Shown one piece after another: positions 54,841 to 62,851 of a stretch of 64,000 nt of DNA. The stretch lies in contig NZ_LR593886.1 in NCBI RefSeq assembly GCF_901538265.1, positions 7,213,738-7,277,737 on the forward strand, written 5' to 3'. The notes beneath the pieces are model-generated. The model did no database searches. It had not been told where the DNA came from and worked only from the letters and a program-made list of their open reading frames with translations. The stretch's first letter is position 1. Each line of letters begins with the position of its first letter. Source of the stretch: Gemmata massiliana. Lineage in GTDB: Bacteria; Planctomycetota; Planctomycetia; Gemmatales; Gemmataceae. The translations under genes were made by a program, and so were the position numbers.

Positions 54841-55509
54841 TCAGGGTCCCTCGCGGTCGGTCCCGGGGGGCCGCACGAGGTGCTCGATGTACCGCTCGTG
54901 CGGGTTCCCGTGGGCCGGGTAGAACGCCCCCTGGCACGGCTCCGCGTCCTCGGCCACCAGGGACAGTCCCCGCATCCCGGGGGCCGAGAACAGCCACGAT
55001 TCGTAATAGAACCGGTCCGGGGACACCACCGGGATCGGGAGCCGGCGCACCCAGTCCCCGCGGGCCCACCAGAAGTTCCCCGCGAACATGCGCCCGTCCT
55101 TGCGACAGAACCCGATCGAGACGTACCGGTCCAGGGCCGCGACCCGACGGCGCCACGGGACCACGACCGCGGCCGTCATGGCCCAGCGCCACTTCGTGTA
55201 GTACAGGCCCTTGCCGGTCACGTTCTTCGTGTGGAAGTACAACACCCGCTCGTCCCCTCCGGCCCCGTCGCAGTGGGCCTTGAGCGCGGCCAGGGTCGGG
55301 TACTCGAACCGGTTGTGCGGGTGCCGGGTCACGTCCACCGGGAGCCCGAACGTGCCCGCCAGGGCCCGGAGCTCGAGCGCGTCGACCTCGGACCCGGTCA
55401 GGTGCGCGCGGACCGGCCCCGGGAATCCGGCCCGGACCAGGGCGTACAGCTGCTCGGCCGCGACGTCGTACCAGTTGTTCACCGCGTACACGTGCCAGAA
55501 CGCGATCAC
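54841..55509 (-). CDS. Putative glycosyltransferase-like protein
   Basis: 222 aa from GTG 55509 (MIAFWHVYAVNNWYDVAAEQL), with GGAGGG upstream. Features: a Rossmann-like start, RVLYFHTKNVTGKG and KWRWAMTAAVV, RYVSIGFCRKDGRMFAGNFWWARGDWVRRL, FYYESWLFSAPG, and a His/Pro-rich end (FYPAHGNPHERYIEHLV). The YFHTKG...W(R)..M and GNFWWAR tracts recall capsular-polysaccharide glycosyltransferases of unknown specificity. It is a passenger gene between IS remnants, and its 5' end abuts an IS66 fragment. Confidence 0.55.
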   Translation of the reverse strand: MIAFWHVYAVNNWYDVAAEQLYALVRAGFPGPVRAHLTGSEVDALELRALAGTFGLPVDVTRHPHNRFEYPTLAALKAHCDGAGGDERVLYFHTKNVTGKGLYYTKWRWAMTAAVVVPWRRRVAALDRYVSIGFCRKDGRMFAGNFWWARGDWVRRLPIPVVSPDRFYYESWLFSAPGMRGLSLVAEDAEPCQGAFYPAHGNPHERYIEHLVRPPGTDREGP

Positions 55510-55847
55510 CCCAGGGCCCTCCGGAACAGTCCGGCCAGGCGCGACCCGCCTCCGAGGAACTGGGCCCGGCCCTGTACACGTTCGCCGCAGTCGAGGGAGT
55601 CGAACCGACGAACGACGCGGCCGAGCGGGCGCTCCGCCACGCCGTCTGTTGGCGGAAGACCAGCTATGGGACCGACTCGCCTTCCGGCAGCCGGTTCGTC
55701 GAGCGGGTGCTCACCGTGATGGCGTCTTGCCGTCAGCAGGCCCGCGACGTTCTGGAATTCTTGACGGCCTGTTGCCGCGCCGCGAGGGACGGCACCGGGG
55801 CACCGTCGTTGCATCCGGACCCTGCCGTCCGCGCAGTGGCTGAGTAG
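55510..55847 (+). pseudogene. IS66-family transposase, C-terminal remnant
   Basis: An open frame without a start ends at TAG 55845-55847 and encodes a textbook IS66 TnpC C-terminus: LYTFAAVEGVEPTNDAAERALRH, WRKTSYGTDSPSGSRFVERVL and SCRQQARDVLEFLTACCRA. The N-terminal nine-tenths, including the catalytic Asp residues, is absent, so this is a deletion scar. Confidence 0.85.
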
Positions 55848-55864
55848 GAAGCGGAGGGGCACTC

Positions 55865-57075
55865 GTGACGACCGGGACAGAAATCCGGGCCAAGTATGAG
55901 CTGATCAAGCCCACGTGCCCGCCGGCCTCCACCGCCTCTGGGCAGCGGCTGAAGCGGCGACCATTGGGCGAGGAGGGGCCAAGCTGGTCTCGGCGGCCAC
56001 GGGCATCAGCCCCGCGCGCATCGCGGCCGGTATGGGGGTGCTGCGGGGCCGGGCGCCTCACCGGCGTGCCTCCACCGGACGGAAGCGCGGGGACCAGTTC
56101 CGGGAGGACCGAGACCCCACGCTCGTCCCCGACCTGGAGAAGTTGCTCGCGGATGAAGTCGCCGGGGATCCGATGACGGAACGGGTCTGGGTGCGGACCA
56201 GCGCGCGGAAACTGCGCGACACGCTCCAGGCGATGGGCCACCCGATCGGTCACTGCACGGTTCACCGGTTGCTCGGGAAGTTGGGGTTCACGTCGCGCGC
56301 CAACCAGAAGAGGCGCGGCGGGTCACAGCAGCCCGGTCGGGACGAGCAGTTCGAGCACATCGCGTCCCAGAGGAAGCGGTTCGGCGCGTCGGGGCTGCCG
56401 AGCATCAGCGTCGATACGAAGCAGAAGGTATTGATCGGGCCGTTCGCGCGGCCGGGGAAGACGTGGTGCAAGACACCCACGGAGGTCCACGGCTACGACT
56501 TCACGAGCCTGGCGGAGTACCGGGCCGTACCGTACGGCATCTACGATCTGCAGAGGAACGAGGGGCACGTCGCGGTCGGCATCTCGAACGACACGCCGGC
56601 GTTCGCGGTGCGGGCCATCGCGCGCTGGTGGGAGCAGGAGGGGTCTTCGGCCTTCGCCGGGGCAACGGAACTGCTGATCCTAGCCGACGGCGGCGGGGCT
56701 AACGGTTACCGGTGCCGGGCTTGGAAAGCTAACCTCCAGAATCAGGTGTGTGACCGATTCGGCGTCGCGGTGACGGTCTGCCATTACCCGCCGGGATGCT
56801 CGAAGTGGAACCCTGTCGAGCGCCGGCTGTTCAGCCAGATCAGTCTCAACTGGGCCGGGGAGCCGCTCAAGACTCTGGACCTGATGCTCGGGTACATCAG
56901 GGGTACCACGACGGCCACCGGTCTGAAGGTCAAAGCCCACCTGGACGACAGCCAGTATGAGAAGGGGCAGAAAGTCTCTGGGGAAGTTATGGATCGTCTC
57001 AACCTGATCTCACACCCGGTCCGCCCCGATTGGAACTACACCCTTCGCCCGCGACAGAATGGCGCCACTCAATAG
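55865..57075 (+). pseudogene. ISAzo13-family transposase with N-terminal frameshift
   Basis: The N-terminus (GTG 55865, TTGTEIRAKYELIKPT) lies in one frame; from about 55925 the rest is in the next frame (GLHRLWAAAEAATIGRGGA). Diagnostic ISAzo13 tracts: SISVDTKQKVLIGPFARPGKTW (first Asp), DFTSLAEYRAVPYGIYDL, ISNDTPAFAVRAIARWW, LLILADGGGANGYRCR (second Asp), VCHYPPGCSKWNPVERRLFS (Glu) and GYIRGTTTATGLKVKAHLD. All catalytic residues remain, so only the frameshift separates it from an intact transposase. An internal start at 55915 would give 386 aa without the N-terminal HTH. IS ends were not found. Confidence 0.82.
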
Positions 57076-57157
57076 CCCAACTCCGGGCGTGAACGGTTAC
57101 GAAGCGCCAGCTCTGGGTGGCCGCGTTCGAGACCGCGTCATTCGTTCCGCCGTCCGA

Positions 57158-57175
57158 TTGGTAATCGATTACCAA
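57158..57175. promoter_or_regulatory. 18-bp perfect palindrome (candidate operator)
   Basis: TTGGTAATCGATTACCAA is a perfect palindrome 235 bp upstream of the first AlpA-like start. Its right half, ATCGATTACC, recurs in the palindrome at 57297-57312. Confidence 0.5.
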
Positions 57176-57296
57176 CCACCGGTCCGCTCCGCGGAATTTT
57201 TTCGTCATCTTTTTTCGTACCCGCTTTCGCACATTTTCCCGGCGATTTCGCACCCGCTCGCGGTGCCGAGCGGCCTTTTTTCGCGCCCTCGGTCAT

Positions 57297-57312
57297 CGAT
57301 TACCGGTAACCG
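57297..57312. promoter_or_regulatory. 16-bp imperfect palindrome (second candidate operator)
   Basis: CGATTACCGGTAACCG matches its own reverse complement at 14/16 with a perfect TTACCGGTAA core. It lies about 98 bp upstream of the AlpA-like ATG. Confidence 0.45.
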
Positions 57313-57409
57313 GCACCGGCCCGCACGCAGCCCCAACCGGTGGCACGGCCCACCAATTCGGGACCGAGCGCTCTCGCGGGGGCCAGGGCCATTTGAGGGA
57401 TTTTGAGCC

Positions 57410-57664
57410 ATGACGCACGCGACCGACACGGGCACTGTGGGCACTTCGGACGGGGGTGAGGGGCTCCTCATCGACATCGGACAGTTGGCCCGGCTCCTGC
57501 GCCGCTCGGTGGCCTCGCTCGAGCGCGACCAGGTGGCCGGGCGCCTTCCGGCCCCGGTGTACGTGGGCGGTTCCCGGCGCTGGCGCCGGGCCGAGATCGG
57601 GGCCTGGGTCGAGGCCGGGTGCCCGGCGCGTGACCACTGGGACCAGATCCGCGCCGCGAAATAA
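57410..57664 (+). CDS. AlpA/excisionase-like helix-turn-helix protein 1
   Basis: 84 aa from ATG 57410. After a 20-residue acidic leader, the MerR/AlpA-type HTH reads LLIDIGQLARLLRRSVASLERDQVAGRLPAPVYVGGSRRWRRAEIGAWVEAGCP, the pattern 'L-x-R-S..TL-x-R-x-x-x-x-G-x-x-P-x-P-x-x-x-G-x-x-x-x-W-x-x-x-E-I-x-x-W'. AlpA and Xis proteins bind attachment or promoter DNA to steer excision and element gene expression. A paralogue follows 34 bp later. Confidence 0.75.
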   Translation: MTHATDTGTVGTSDGGEGLLIDIGQLARLLRRSVASLERDQVAGRLPAPVYVGGSRRWRRAEIGAWVEAGCPARDHWDQIRAAK

Positions 57665-57698
57665 CCGCACGATACCCACACCGAACCACGAGGGCACG

Positions 57699-57962
57699 AT
57701 GAACGAGCACATCACACCGCCCGCGCGCCCACGGCGCGGGCTCCGGCCCGGGTTGCTCCGGCGCGCGGGCGCGGCCCAGTTCTGCGGGGTCGGGGCCTCG
57801 ACCTGGGATCGGCTGTGCGCGGCCGGGTCGACCCCGGCCCCGATCCGCCTGGGCGGGTCCGTCGCGTGGTCCCGGCGCGAACTCGCCCGGTGGATCGACC
57901 ACGGGTGCCCCGCGCGCACCGAGTGGGAACCCATCTGGGGCGCACTCCGGCGAGCGAGCTGA
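57699..57962 (+). CDS. AlpA/excisionase-like helix-turn-helix protein 2
   Basis: 87 aa from ATG 57699, with GAGGG upstream; a longer in-frame ORF from 57456 overlaps the first HTH gene and was rejected. The HTH is AAQFCGVGASTWDRLCAAGSTPAPIRLGGSVAWSRRELARWIDHGCPARTEW, clearly paralogous to the preceding protein (shared W...ELARWIDHGCPAR and the closing W-x-x-I). Arg/Pro-rich N-terminus. Probable Xis/AlpA-type DNA-binding protein; tandem pairs can divide the roles of excision factor and promoter regulator. Confidence 0.72.
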   Translation: MNEHITPPARPRRGLRPGLLRRAGAAQFCGVGASTWDRLCAAGSTPAPIRLGGSVAWSRRELARWIDHGCPARTEWEPIWGALRRAS

Positions 57963-58044
57963 TCCCGAACCGTTCGACCCGCACGAAACCAACGCGGGCC
58001 GGGTGCCCGCCACGACACCCCGGCCCGCTACATAGGTGAAAACT

Positions 58045-60527
58045 ATGGATAGTGTACCCATTGATCGGGGCATGGGAAAGCCTGGAACCCCGGTCCTGCT
58101 CCCCCGGCACCTCGCCGACCTGCGCGCGTCGGGGCTGTCCGACTTGCAGATCCGGGCCGCGGGCGTGTACTCGGAACCGGAACCGGGAAAGGTCGCCGCA
58201 CTCCTCGGGTGGAAGCACCCGGCCCCCGCGCTCGGCCCGTGCCTGTGTTTCCCTTTCCTCGACCCGACAGGGGTTCCGCTCGGGCACGTGATGGTCAAAC
58301 CGGACCACCCGCGCCAGAAGAACGAGAAGGCGATCAAGTACGAGTCTCCGCTCGGGAAACCGCTCCGGGCCTACTTCCCGCCCGGCACGCGCGCCGCGCT
58401 CACCGACCCTTCGATCCCGCTCCTGGTGACGGAAGGAATGAAGAAGGCGCTCAAGGCGGACCAGGACGGGTTCCCGTGCGTCGGGCTGGCCGGGGTGTAC
58501 GGGTGGTGCCAGAAGCGAACCACCGGCCCTGACGGGCGGAAAACTGGGGCGCGGGAACTGATTCCGGATCTCGGCGCGATCGCGTGGCGCGGGCGCGCGG
58601 TCACGATCGCGTTCGACTCGGACCTGGCGACCAACCCGGACGTGGCCCGGGCCGAGCGGCACCTCGCCGAAGCCCTGACCCGAGCCGGCGCGATCGTCCG
58701 GGTGGTACGGCTCCCGGGCGCCCCGAACGGGGCGAAGGTTGGGCTCGATGACTTCCTGGTCGCGAATACGCCCGACGAGCTGCGCGCGCTGATCTATGCG
58801 GCCCGTGCCCCGGGCGCATCCCCAGAGCCGAAAGACGAGGGCACGAAACCGCCGAGTGCGGCCGACGTGCTGACCGGGATCGGGCTGGAGTTCGAGTTGT
58901 GGCACGACCCGACCCAGAGCGCGTTCGCGAGCGCCGGGCCGCACTCCCACGCGGTGCGATCCAAGGGGTTTCGGCACCTGCTGGTCCACACGTACCGGAA
59001 CCGCACGGGCAAGGTGCCCAACGCCGAGGCCCTGTCCGCGGCCCTGGCCGGGATCGAGGCCGCGGCCCTGTTCGACGGCCCCGAGCGCACCGCCCACGTG
59101 CGGGTCGCGGGGCACGAAGGGCGCGTGTACCTGCACCTCGCCAACGACGCCGGAACCGTGATCGAGATCGACGGGGACGGGTGGCGCGCGTGCCCGGCCC
59201 CGCCGGTCCGGTTCCGCAAGCCCGCCGGGATGCTCCCCTACCTGTGCCCGAACCCGGGGGCTCGTTGGGCGACCTGCTCACGTTCCTCAACGTGCCGGAC
59301 GAGAACGGGTTCGCGCTGGTGCTCGCGTGGCTCGCCGGGTGCTTCCGGCCCGACGGCCCGTTCCCAACCCTGGTGCTCCTCGGGGAACAGGGGAGCGCCA
59401 AGACCACGACCGGGCGCGTGGTCAAGCGCCTGATCGACCCGAGCGCGGCTCCGGTCCGGTCCGAGCCCAGGGAGGCCCGCGACCTGATGATCCACGCGCG
59501 CAACGCCTGGGTGCTCGGGTTCGACAACCTGTCCGGGCTCCCCGGGTGGCTCAGCGACGCCCTGTGCCGGCTCGCGACCGGGGGCGGGTTCTCCACACGC
59601 GAACTTTACACGAACGACGACGAGACGATTTTCGACGCCAAGCGCCCGCTGGTAGTCAACGGGATCGAGGACTTCATCACCCGCGCGGACTTGTTGGAGC
59701 GGTCCGTATTGCTCCGGCACCCGCCGATCCCCGAGGACAAGCGGCGCCCGGAATCGGAGTTCTGGGCCGCGTTCGAGAACGCTCACCCGAAACTGCTCGG
59801 TGCGCTATTGGACCGGGTTTCGAGCGGGTTGCGGGAACTGCCCCGGGTGAAACTGGACCGGTTGCCGCGCATGGCCGACTTCGCGCTGTTCGCGGTCGCG
59901 TGCGAGCGCGGGGCCGGGGAACCGGACCGGTTCCTCGGGGCCTATGCGGACAACCAGGCGGGGGCACACGAGCAGGCCCTTGATGCGTCCCCGGTTCCCG
60001 CCGCGCTCGTGGCCCTGATGGACGGGCGCTCCTGGTGGGAAGGAAGTCCGGCCGAGTTGTTCGCGGAGTTGTCCCGGTTCGCGCCAATGCCGGTTCCGAA
60101 GGACTGGCCCAAGAAGCCGAACGTGCTGACCAACAAGTTGCGCCGGCTCGCCCCGAACCTGCGCCGGGTCCACGGGTTGCACATCGAGGACGGGCGCACG
60201 AACGGGGGCGCGTCGGGCGGGAAGCGACCCCGGTTCGTCCGCATCACCCGGGCTCCCGAAAGTGGGCGGGAAACACCGTCCCCCGCGTCCCCCATCGACC
60301 CGGCCCGCGCGGGCGCCAGTGATTCGCAGTGTTCGGGCGGGGACGATCCCGGGGGACGGTACTCGCCCTCCGACACCGACACCGTCCCCGTGGACCGTCC
60401 CCGCGAGAACGCCCGAGATTACAGCCCTTCACACGTCTACGGGGACGAGGGGGACGGTCTTTCCCGCCCACTCTCGGGGCGCGCTACCGGAACAACGATA
60501 CCCCACATGAGGCGCGCTGAACCATGA
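58045..60527 (+). pseudogene. DUF3854/TOPRIM + P-loop primase-helicase-like protein, split by one-base frameshift
   Basis: Start ATG 58045, with AGGTG upstream. Part 1 holds DUF3854/TOPRIM-like motifs: LLVTEGMKKALKADQ (Glu, about residue 130), GLAGVYGWCQKR, VTIAFDSDLATNPDV (Asp pair, about 191) and VGLDDFLV. Part 2, in another frame after the G-run at 59256-59260, is an SF3/D5-like ATPase: TLVLLGEQGSAKTTTGRVVKRL (Walker A), NAWVLGFDNLSGLPGWLSD (Walker B-like) and ADLLERSVLLRHPPI. Adding one G restores a single frame of exactly 828 codons, ending MRRAEP. Such fusions replicate satellites and plasmid-like elements. It may be a true mutation or a homopolymer sequencing error. Confidence 0.78.
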
Positions 60528-60983
60528 GCGCGACCACTACCGCGCGCACGGCCGCACCCTGCTCGAACGACTCGGAGCGTGCGCGCCGGCATCGGATGGG
60601 ATCATACTCCTGTGCGTCGAAGGCAACACTCGCGGGGACCGGATCAGCTCGACGGCCCGCATCGACGCGCCCGAACTGTTCACCCCGCCCGGATCGTTAG
60701 GTTCTTCCCGGCGCCGGCGCGGATGACGCTGTACCGGGAACAGTGGGGGCTAGAGACACAGTAACGGTCCCCGTGCGGCCCGAAACAAACTGTGTCCCCG
60801 AGCCCGAGTGTTCCCCGTGCGGCGCTCGTTGCTCGGCCCTGCGGAAGGACCCGCGAACCGCTACACACCTGGCGCGCACCGTGCGCGTCGGGTATACTCC
60901 AACAACCTTTGGTCGGCGCGACCGGGTCGCGACCTGAGAACCGCACCCACCGCGCTGACCGCTCTCAGAAAGGTGCTCGCCAC
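60528..60983. other. 456-bp stretch with a possible gene remnant, upstream of the integrase
   Basis: From about 60510 to the TGA at 60724-60726 the plus strand carries a protein-like frame without a start codon (HYRAHGRTLLERLG, GIILLCVEGNTRGD, RIDAPELFTPP), probably a broken hypothetical gene. The rest (60727-60983) is non-coding; GGTATACT at about 60893 could be part of an integrase promoter. Confidence 0.4.
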
Positions 60984-62687
60984 ATGGCCTCGCTGTTCAA
61001 GCCCACCCGCCCATACCCACTGCCCACAAATCCGGAGATCGTCGAGAAGGACGGTAAGCCGCACGTGCGCCTGAAGGAGCGCGGCAAGTCCGTGCTCTAC
61101 CCGGTGTCCGAGAACGGCAAGCAGTACCTCAAACCGTCCGCGAAGTGGGCCGCGGACGTGCGGTTCGCGGACGGCCGGCGCAAACGCGTGCGGTTCAGCC
61201 CGAACCGCGACGCCTCCGCCGTCATGCTCGCCGACTTGTTGAAGAAGATCGAGAACGAAAAGGCTGGAGTGGTCGATCGCTTTGGCGATCACCGTAAACG
61301 CCCCCTTAGCGAGCACCTCAATGATTGGCTGGGCAGTCTCCGAGCGAATGGGCGTGACACCGAGTACGTCACTTTAAAGGCCAGTCGCGTGCGGGCCGTA
61401 TTTGAAGGATGTAAGTGGGTATTTCCGGGCGATATGATTGCCGATCGTTTGGAGACCTTTCTCGCCGATTCTCGCGCGAATCGCCCCATTCTTCCAGCCA
61501 TCCCGTCCAAAACGGAATGGTTTACCGTCAGTGAGGTAGGCCGTTTACTTGGTGACGTGGGTGCGCAGGCTGTTGCGGCTCTCGTGCGCCGGCACCGGTT
61601 GTCAGCGCAAGGCAACGGTCGAGCACGAAGATTCCCTCTGGAAACGGTAAAATCCCTCCGAGAATTAAGGAACCACGGGTGCTCTTCCCAGACCTCGAAT
61701 CACTGGCTCCAGACGGTTCGGCAGTTCGCCCGCTGGATGGTCGCCAATTCCCGCTTCGACCGTGACCCATTTACACGGTTGAAGCCAATGAACGTTAATT
61801 TGGACCTGCGCCGACGGCGCGGCGAATTGTCCCCGAACGAATTCCACTCGCTGCTCGCGGCCGCGAGCAGAAGTGTGACCGAAGTTCGGGGATTGACCGG
61901 AGCCGATCGCGCGATGCTCTACCGCGTTGCCGTCGGGACGGGGCTTCGCGCCAGTGAACTCGCTGCCTTGGTTCCCTCTTTCTTCAGTCTTGATGCGTCA
62001 CCGCCCGTTGTGATTCTTCCTGCTGAGTACACGAAGAACCGCAAGGGGGCGACGCAACCACTATCGGCCGCGTTAGTTGCTGATTTGCGAGTTTATCTTG
62101 GCGACCGCCCCGGTAAAACCGCCGTGTGGCCGGGGAATTGGTTCGAGAAAGCCGCCGACATGCTCCGGATCGACCTCGCTGCAGCCGGTGTGCCTGTCGA
62201 GATAGACGGACCAGAAGGGATCGAGACACGCGATTTTCACGCGCTGCGTTCGGTGTACATCTCAAACGTCATCCGCGCGGGAGCGGATTTAAAGCAAGTG
62301 ATGACTCTCGCTCGTCACTCGGACCCCAAATTGACCGCGAGTCGGTACGCTCGCACCCGGTTGCACGATCTCGGCAGTGTGGTAGACAAGCTCCCCGAAT
62401 CGACCGTTCAGCCGCCGTTGCCAACCGTTTTGCGGCTAACTGGAACGGATGCAGTCGGAACTATTCCCGAACAATCCGGAGCAGCAGAAGGCGGTAGCCG
62501 GCAGTTACGATTGAGAACAGATGAAGATTTACCTCACTGTTCGGTGGGAACGCAACAGAGCATCAACTCCCTGGATTTACAGGGAATTGGTGCCAATCGA
62601 GAACATTTGAGTGTGAACGGGGAAGTACCCTCGGCGCGAATCGAACGCGCGACCCCCGGTTTAGGAAACCAGTGCTCTATCCCCTGA
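60984..62687 (+). CDS. int: Tyrosine recombinase/integrase with internal HTH insert; 3' end antisense to tRNA-Arg
   Basis: 567 aa from ATG 60984 (MASLFKPTRPYPLPTNPEIV), with AAAGGTG upstream. Arm/core-binding region about 20-170. A MerR/AlpA-like HTH insert at about 178-232 (WFTVSEVGRLLGDVGAQAVAALVRR...ARRFPLETVKSL) precedes the rest of the core-binding helices. Catalytic residues are complete: Arg322 (TGLRASE), His419 and Arg422 (HALRSVY), His445 (LARHSDPK) and Tyr455 (SRYAR). The last ~20 codons (PSARIERATPGLGNQ) are read antisense through the tRNA-Arg gene, so the gene end lies inside the attachment site. It probably integrates and excises the element. Confidence 0.9.
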   Translation: MASLFKPTRPYPLPTNPEIVEKDGKPHVRLKERGKSVLYPVSENGKQYLKPSAKWAADVRFADGRRKRVRFSPNRDASAVMLADLLKKIENEKAGVVDRFGDHRKRPLSEHLNDWLGSLRANGRDTEYVTLKASRVRAVFEGCKWVFPGDMIADRLETFLADSRANRPILPAIPSKTEWFTVSEVGRLLGDVGAQAVAALVRRHRLSAQGNGRARRFPLETVKSLRELRNHGCSSQTSNHWLQTVRQFARWMVANSRFDRDPFTRLKPMNVNLDLRRRRGELSPNEFHSLLAAASRSVTEVRGLTGADRAMLYRVAVGTGLRASELAALVPSFFSLDASPPVVILPAEYTKNRKGATQPLSAALVADLRVYLGDRPGKTAVWPGNWFEKAADMLRIDLAAAGVPVEIDGPEGIETRDFHALRSVYISNVIRAGADLKQVMTLARHSDPKLTASRYARTRLHDLGSVVDKLPESTVQPPLPTVLRLTGTDAVGTIPEQSGAAEGGSRQLRLRTDEDLPHCSVGTQQSINSLDLQGIGANREHLSVNGEVPSARIERATPGLGNQCSIP

Positions 62688-62698
62688 GCTACGAGGGC
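62626..62698 (-). tRNA. tRNA-Arg (anticodon CCU)
   Basis: 73 nt on the minus strand. Acceptor GCCCTCG pairs with CGAGGGT (G-U at the first pair), discriminator A. D-arm GCTC...GAGC; anticodon arm CTGGT-TTCCTAA-ACCGG with anticodon CCT; T-arm GCGCG-TTCGATT-CGCGC. No encoded CCA. The gene is intact although it is the integration site of the element to its 3' side. Confidence 0.95.
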
Positions 62699-62851
62699 TT
62701 AACGTCTTTAACTTCTCGTACTTAAGTGCTCCCGCCGGAAACCGCGTTTTACCTCACTGACGCCTCATCTGACGCCCGAAAGACATGCGGACGGCGTCAC
62801 TGGTTCGGTCGGCTCCCGAACTCCACTCGCCGTCTCCGCCGTGAGACGCAC

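Larger units (their letters stand above)
57076..57409. other. 334-bp regulatory-looking region before the AlpA-like genes
   Basis: No gene. It carries two palindromes that share the 10-mer ATCGATTACC and has T-rich tracts (57187-57235). Confidence 0.55.
51421..62698. mobile_element. Decayed integrative element in tRNA-Arg(CCU)
   Basis: About 11.2 kb between a direct repeat of the tRNA-Arg 3' part at the left (51421-51468) and the intact tRNA-Arg gene at the right (62626-62698). Element-like genes are at its right end: tyrosine integrase (60984-62687), primase-helicase-like gene (58045-60527, frameshifted) and two AlpA-like HTH genes. The left half is filled with transposon remnants (IS4-like, IS66, ISAzo13) and two cargo-like genes. 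The layout resembles a satellite or small integrative element. No capsid, terminase or conjugation gene is visible. Confidence 0.8.
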
